This document shows, piece by piece, positions 58,265 to 64,000 of a stretch of DNA of 64,000 nt. The notes beneath the pieces are model-generated. The model was not told where the DNA came from, made no database searches, and saw only the letters and a program-made list of their open reading frames with translations. Location: assembly GCA_001600455.1 (NCBI GenBank), contig BCKC01000003.1:3138315-3202314 (forward strand). Direction: 5' to 3'. The position numbers and the translations under genes were made by a program. Positions within the stretch are counted from its first letter, which is position 1. Every line of letters starts with the position of its first letter. Source of the stretch: Endocalyx cinctus. Lineage: Eukaryota > Ascomycota > Sordariomycetes > Amphisphaeriales > Apiosporaceae.

Positions 58265-58272
58265 TATTTATA
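58265..58272 (-). promoter_or_regulatory. TATA box (TATAAATA) of GPI-type protein gene
   Basis: TATAAATA on the minus strand, 171 nt upstream of the ATG at 58094. A CTTCTCCCAGTATTC-like pyrimidine-rich region follows before the start codon. Confidence 0.55.
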
Positions 58273-60548
58273 TCTAGATTTTCTCTGTCAGCTCTCGTAA
58301 ATCGTATCAGCTAAACGAACAGTGTTGGTTTGGCAAAGCCTCCAGTAAACAAACTCATGATGAGATCGATGATGGGACAAGGATAATTTGCGGGACGTAA
58401 CGGGGCTGTTCCATCGGTTAATTGTCTTTATTGACAGAATCGTAAACGATGAGATCACTCCAACCACAAGTCAACCAACCCAGATTCCATAAGCGACAGT
58501 GAGAATATTACAGTGAAGAGCTTTGTCCAGCCATCGTGTTTATTGCTGAAGGATTATCTCAGTTACTAAATTTGGTAGCGGCAAATAACCTATAAGCATC
58601 TCGGCGCGATACCTACTGGTCAGCTCACCGTATGAGTTCCACAATAACCCCTGGGGGCGGATAATAAGCTGTATAGGCTTGCCAAACGCAGCAGCCCAAG
58701 AGGCGAAGCATTTGACGATGGGCATTGCCTGATGCTTTCTTGTGGGGAGCTGAAAAACCAAAAGACCAAAAAAATTTAACAGCCAAGTCAGATCACCACA
58801 GTTTACTCCATATGCCCAGCCTTAAATATGGAGATCATAACACTACGGTCTCCTCACTGCCCCGACCGCCTTTACAAGCGAAGCAGAAGAGGCAGACGGC
58901 AAGTGTGGTTAGAAAAACCTCTTCTCTCTTATTGTATATATCACCTGGCGTATGTATTGAATCGCAGACAACAGTGAATTTGGGCCGGGATATTGATTTC
59001 TCCACACTCCAGTTTTCTTTTAGCGAAAGCGAAGCAATCCATAAAGATGGATGGAATCGTTGATTCATCCCCCTCCTGCTACTGATTTTCACGACAAGGC
59101 GAAACGAAATGAAATCTGTCGAGACAACAGTCAGCGTCTTGCAGCTACACTTTTCTATTCTAACCCTGGTACTATGACATATTTATTATCTCGTTTTTTT
59201 TTCTTGTCGACAAGAGAAAGAAAAATTTTTAAAAAAAAAGGAGGTGGTGCCAATCATGTTCACCAACTACATCTGCGTAACTGAAAAATATGGTCATAAT
59301 GACCTCAGTTACGCCTGTCGCCAAGTGGCGTAGCGGATATACGGCCGCAACCTCGGTTCGGGTTGACCGTTGTTTTTTTTCTAAATTGCTGGGAACTGCC
59401 TGATCTGTCAATCCGTTCGGGGGTTGTCGTGCCGTCAAATGATAGGATGGCAAAGGTAACTTGCTGATGAGAACATTATTCTTGCTTTGGGCTTAAGCCT
59501 ATCGAGCTTGTTTTTTTTTTATTCGAACTCTCTTCTACCGTACTGAAGTTCTTGTTTCATTCTTCTTCTGCTGTGGCCGTGCCGCCACAAGACGACAGTA
59601 CCGCAATGTCAGCGTTGTAGTGGGTTCGTGATCACTCTGACATCAGCCAAAATTGGAAGGAATGGAGGCATCGACCAACTGGCATACATATAATAAACTA
59701 CGGGCCCATCTTTCAACTGTCTACCGAGTCTTCCGATATATAGTGTAACTGTGCAAGTGCAGAATGCCAGTGACAAAATCCCTGGACATTTCGAGGCTGA
59801 GGTGTTGATCACCGCCTAATGATGATCATAACGTGGGCATGGACTAAAGCTGATGTGGCGGCATATTGTTATAGCCATCGCCATGGTTTTGGCTGTTTAT
59901 CCTATGATATCAGCCAAGTTTAGCTGCATCGTCAGAGTTATCACATGGCTCAATAAATCGATTCATACATATTACAAGGGGTTTTATGCACATGGGTTTT
60001 CTGTATACTATTTATTTATTACTATCAAATATGGGTTTTACTTTTTTTTTTCTTTTCGCCCAGCAAGGTGAGCCTATTTATCAATATTTGAGCAATCCAA
60101 CAACTGTAGACAAAAATTAATCGTCACTTTTATCAACCTTTTCCTACACCCTGCTCTTTCCAACGATGTGGTAGTACATATATATGTATACATTATGGAT
60201 CAATGTCCAAAATAATGGTTTAAGAATCAACATTAAGAAATATGAAGTGCGAACGCGTAAAGTCGTTCCTCCTTTCCACACTTTGGTGGTATTGAGATAT
60301 TATAGACAAAAAAAGCAATATGGGATATAAAGGACTGGAACGCAACAAGGTGGAAAAAAGTCAAAGGGCCAATTTTTATGCCAACGCCATCTCGGAGTAA
60401 CAGCCAAACTGAAACTCAAAAGTTTGAAGCCACCCACGAGTATCCCAAAAGTAGTCAAGGCGGCCCTCCTGTAAATGCCAAAAATCAAATTCAATGAATA
60501 ATCAATCAACGCGCGCGCTGCTATGTAAAGCAAAAACGTTGTAACACT
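58273..60548. other. 2.3 kb intergenic interval, no gene seen
   Basis: AT-rich. Open stretches on both strands (for example 58725-59063, 60300-60533) are short, without domains or intron-linked continuation. Poly-T and poly-A tracts of about 9-11 occur near 59195-59240 and 59510. The rightmost 100 nt are the 3' region of the coiled-coil gene. Confidence 0.55.
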
Positions 60549-63500
60549 CTATGCGGCTAGAGTCTTGAACCGGCCTTCGAAGGCCTTAACTTTCTCAGCT
60601 TGAAGTTCCCTCTCCAGTTTCCTGGTCTGGTTGACGGCAGCCTCGCGCTCCTCTTGAAGTTGTAGAACCTCGATTTGAGCCTCGTTCATGCGGCCTACGA
60701 CCTCCTGCATTTCCGAGTCGGCGTCCATAAGAGCGTTCTCGAGCTCGGCGACTCGAGCACGGAGGTTGTCGACCTGAGTCTCATCCGAGACGCTCATCGC
60801 CGGACCAGAGCGTGTCATGCTCAAGCGGGGGGAGCGTGCGCCGGGAGTCAAGAACGGCGATAACGGAGACTTGGGAGGGAATGATCGGGGCGAGCGCAGT
60901 CCATCGCGAATACGGATCAACTGGCTGTTATGGTTGTCTTTCAGAGCCGCCATTTCCTCCGCATGACGATTTACTCGCTCCTCCGACTGCGACTGGGCCA
61001 CTTCCAATTTCTCCTCCAAAGATCGAAGCTGTGCCTGCATCTTGGTAATTTGCTCCGTATTTGCCTTTTGGCTTGCGTCACCGAAGGCAACGGTATCCGT
61101 TATTCGCTGTCGGAGGCTCTGATTTATCTCGAGCTGCTGACGAACTCGGATAGCGAGCTCCTCGACACGACGCGCAGATTCTTGCAACTCATCGGCAAGA
61201 GCCTTTTCTGATTCGATATACATTTGCTCCCTAGCTTTAACAGCTTCGAGCTGTTCCTTGTACGACGTCGCTTCGTGACGAGCAAGGTCTCGCTCTGATA
61301 TAATCGAAGTGAGGGCCATTTCGAGCTTTTCCATGGCTAGCCCGACCTTCTCATCTCCAACTCCAGCCTCAAGCTTCTTAATGCGCTCAAGAGATTCTGT
61401 GTAAGCTTTCTGAAGGTCATTATACGCAGCAACTAGCGATTCAGAAGAAACAGGCGCGGCGGGCGTGTCGCTATCGGTGCTGAGACGCGCCAAGCCCGGT
61501 GGAATGAGAATATCCTTCTCGCCTAATAGGCTTCGAAGGGAAGCGATCTCCTGCTCTGACCGGTCGAGGTCCATTTTCAATCCTCCGAGACCCTTCTCTA
61601 CTTGCCACTTCTGCTCAAGAGCTTCTTCAGCGCGTCGGCGCAAGGTGCCGATCTCAGCTTTCAAGTTCGAAACCTCTCGGTTGAAGCCGGCCTTCTGGGG
61701 CGAAGAAGTGATAAGACGATCACGCTCCATTTCGAGTGCCTTAATCTTCTTTTCGTTTTCACGGTTCTGATGCTCTTGTCTCTCGAGCAGGTTTTTTAAC
61801 GCGCGGTGTAGAGCGTCTCGCTGTTCCTCGACGTCCTTGAGACGGTCAGATAGCTGATCCCTAGACTCTGTAGATTTGACACTCTTGGATCTGGAGAGGC
61901 CAGACGGAGGCCTTTGAAGCCTGAACGATGGTGGCGGACCGGTGAGCGAGTTAGACCGAGACAGTCGAGAACCGGCTGACTTTCCATCCTCCGAGATGCT
62001 GTCCATAGTGCTGACTTTCGATTGTTTTAATGAAGTATTTTCGGATTTTAACATCTGCAACTCTTGCTGTAATTTCGTTGATTCATAAGTCATCTTCTCT
62101 AGTTCTGAAGCTTGCGTCTCTAGACCCTCCACGCGGGCCCTGAGTTGCGGAACAATCTCATCGCGGAGGTTGTCTCGCTCATTTGACGCACTCTGCAATT
62201 CACCTTTCAATGCGGAAAACAAGTCTTCGAAGTTATCCTTGACTTGGCGTTCCTCGGCTAGTTTGCGTCGCAATGTCTCGCAGGTGTTCTCCAGCTCTTT
62301 TACTCGGCCGCTAGCATCATCGCCGGCGACATTGCTGAGATCGAGTTGAGACGCCTTTTGGGAAAGCTCCCGTATCTGCTCGTCCAGCTGTTGCCGTTTC
62401 GATCGCTCATCTTGGAGTTTATTTGTCAGCTCGAGTCTGACCTGTGCTTTTTCCTGTTCCGATCTCCTTTGGATCCTTTCTATCTCTTCTCTTGACTGAT
62501 CGTATTCACTGAACTTAGCAGAGCTATAACCGGAATCGGAGAAGTAATCACTAGTGCGTTTGTTAGGTCCCGTAGTGGGATTATCTCTTTCCGCCTGCAG
62601 CCTGTCGACTAGATCTTCGAGGTCCATCTCACGCCGAATGGACGATGCCAGTTCGGCCGAGATGGCCTTCAACTCATCTTCCATTTCTTCGATTTCGCCT
62701 GCAGGAGAAGGTGGCCCGACTGATGGTGTGGCGAGGTATGATTCACAATATTCTCTCGAGTTCGCGTTAGCGTCTTGTGCCTTGAGGGCTTCAAATGACT
62801 GTGGTCCAACTGTGGTGACGGGAGATGCATCTGTAATACTAGCGGCTTTGGAAAAGTTGAATGGCGATGGAAGAGGCGAGTAGCCTTTGTCTGAAGCTTC
62901 GGTATTGGACGGTGACGAGGCCCAGCCAAAGAAGGTACCGAACTTGGAGGAGGCGGGTGACTTGGGCAGCGGCTTGTCAGTATTAGGTGTTCTGAGTTCA
63001 GTCGATATCGAAGCTGTATCGTCTTGTATGTTGTTGTTTATGGTTAGGTGTGGTGGTGTGGGTTTCTTTGTGACGTGTAAGGACATATTATTAGAATTAA
63101 GAGGATTAGGATTAGATATATGCGACGACGAGTCAGAATTGTACCCGTCCAAAATATTATCACTCAATGGGCCGTCTTCATCAGTATCGTCCAAGAAGTC
63201 GTCATACGTTGTCCGACCGTCGTGCTGTGACGAATCGGCGGTTGGGGTTGTTTGAAATGTTTGAAGACCTGCAGGGTTACTATCCCGTGCTGTTTGGTGT
63301 GTGGCTTCTTCACCCGCGGGGGAAACGGGGTACGAGTCTACGAAAGCGAGAGGGTGTTGATCTTCGGAAGATAGCCTGGTTAAATCAAATAGATTAATAA
63401 ATCATGTTTTGATTAATTCGCGTCGGATTGTAAATTAATGAGACGTTTGACTCACTCTTTGTTTGCCTGAGTCAAAGTGATGTTGCTCGAGACAGACGGC

Positions 63501-63889
63501 TTTGTCGAAGAATGACCACCCGGCTGGGGGCCACGCGCGGTCAAGACCTGGGCAAACTCGTACACGGTAGGGCTATCTAACGAGTAAGAGCGGTCGTATC
63601 TTTGGTCGGGCTTACTTTGGCCTCTAGCGACAGCCATATACTCGGCTGAAGAGTAACGAGTGGCTAAGGGCGAAGCGGTGGAAGATAAAGGCTTGCGCCG
63701 GATGATACGGGTTGTTGGTAGGGTAATCTCACTGTTCGTAAAAAGTTTCTGGGTGTTTCTCAAAACAGGCAAAGGAGCGATAGAATCCGTAAAATCAGGA
63801 AACGTTTGTTGAGGGAAAGTTAGATCAGATGAAGCACGAGCAGTCTCAGGTTTGGAGACCACGGACGAGGGGCGGTCTTGCGGAGACAT
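60549..63889 (-). CDS. Large coiled-coil protein with disordered N-terminus
   Basis: Two exons (63889-63456 and 63375-60549; 80-nt intron with GTGAGT donor and CCAG acceptor) give about 1086 residues. The join adds about 60 residues (from LSSEDQHPLAFVDSYP to TTYDDFLDDTDEDG) before the region otherwise open from 63194. The first 350 residues are Ser/Pro-rich and disordered, with PLSSTASPLATRYSS, RSYSLDSPTVYEFAQV and KFGTFFGWASSPS. From about residue 360 to the end it is long alpha-helical coiled coil with Glu/Lys/Leu heptads (LQAERD, LREEIVPQLRARVEGLE-like, REVSNLKAEIGTLRRRAEEALEQKW). Similar fungal proteins are often labelled Uso1-like intracellular transport or DUF7603 proteins. The label rests on coiled-coil resemblance, so I assign no function. 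The promoter is largely beyond the window. Confidence 0.82.
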
Positions 63890-64000
63890 GGTCGCTATAT
63901 TCTATTTCCTCCCTTGTCTCCTTTTTTTTTTTTTTGTTTATTCCCTTTTAAAATCTAGATTATCATTTCTAGTAGAAAAGTAGAAATGCTAGAACCAAGA
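63890..64000. other. 5' leader of coiled-coil gene at window edge
   Basis: 111 nt upstream of the start codon at 63889, containing a T run (63922-63935, A-rich on the coding strand) as in many fungal leaders. The promoter lies outside the window. Confidence 0.5.

Noticed and set aside
59320..59385. Possible tRNA fragment (GGCGTAGCGGATATACGG..GGTTCGGG)
   Set aside because: It has GGTTCG-like and TAGCGG-like words but no consistent cloverleaf can be drawn.
1..64000. Transposon, LTR or CRISPR structures
   Set aside because: No transposase/reverse transcriptase motifs, paired long repeats, target-site duplications or regularly spaced repeats were seen by eye. A dot plot and repeat search would be needed to exclude old elements in the 4-10 kb and 33-38 kb gaps.

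Overview
The window is nuclear DNA of a filamentous ascomycete, probably a Sordariomycete. The evidence is short (about 45-100 nt) GT..AG introns with GTAAGT/GTATGT donors and CTAG/CAG acceptors, no operons, long AT-rich spacers between GC-richer exons, and fungal-type proteins (Med16, TRAPPII Trs65, Hst3/4-type sirtuin, GPI-type surface protein). I count 15 apparently intact or nearly intact protein genes, one short-chain dehydrogenase gene with an in-frame stop and one degraded epimerase gene. I see no convincing transposon, tRNA, rRNA or CRISPR array. The class-level placement is inference.

Layout. 1-2.7 kb: no gene. 2.7-4.2 kb: isocitrate lyase/PEP mutase superfamily enzyme (+). 4.2-9.8 kb: large gene-poor gap with one hairpin-forming inverted repeat. 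9.8-12.2 kb: a decaying pair, an SDR (+) broken by one TGA and relics of an NAD-dependent epimerase (-). 14.2-15.6 kb: secreted proteinase-K-like subtilase (+). 15.9-17.5 kb: DUF1989/urea-carboxylase-associated protein (-). 18.5-22.0 kb: Mediator subunit Med16 (-, nine exons). 24.1-26.1 kb: Hst3/Hst4-type sirtuin (+). 27.9-32.9 kb: CHD1 chromatin remodeller (-). 33-38 kb: AT-rich gap. 38.2 kb: small four-helix membrane protein (+). 40.0-42.4 kb: RLI1/ABCE1 (+). 44.0-46.9 kb: splicing factor PRP40 (-). 47.7-48.9 kb: membrane-anchored SDR (-). 49.8-51.7 kb: TRS65 (+). 53.7 kb: small single-pass membrane protein (+). 55.6-56.9 kb: SRR1-like protein with an apparent frameshift in an A8 run (+). 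57.5-58.1 kb: secreted GPI-type cysteine/serine protein (-). 60.5-63.9 kb: long coiled-coil protein (-).

How the genes work together. There is no biosynthetic cluster here. Most intact genes are housekeeping: transcription (Med16), chromatin (sirtuin, CHD1), splicing (PRP40), ribosome recycling (RLI1) and Golgi traffic (TRS65). Between them lie accessory genes that are secreted, metabolic or decaying. Several accessory genes have a clear TATA box; I noticed none as clear at the housekeeping genes.

The most noteworthy observations concern gene structure. RLI1 has a 12-nt microexon carrying an Fe-S ligand cysteine, and tandem 3' splice sites 10 nt apart that would give two quite different C-termini. 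CHD1 has a C-terminal intron that stays open in frame if retained but hits a stop if the nearer AG is used. The SDR and SRR1-like genes each carry a single-site lesion in an otherwise intact reading frame. All exon joins were derived by eye from frame continuity and splice motifs, with no transcript data.
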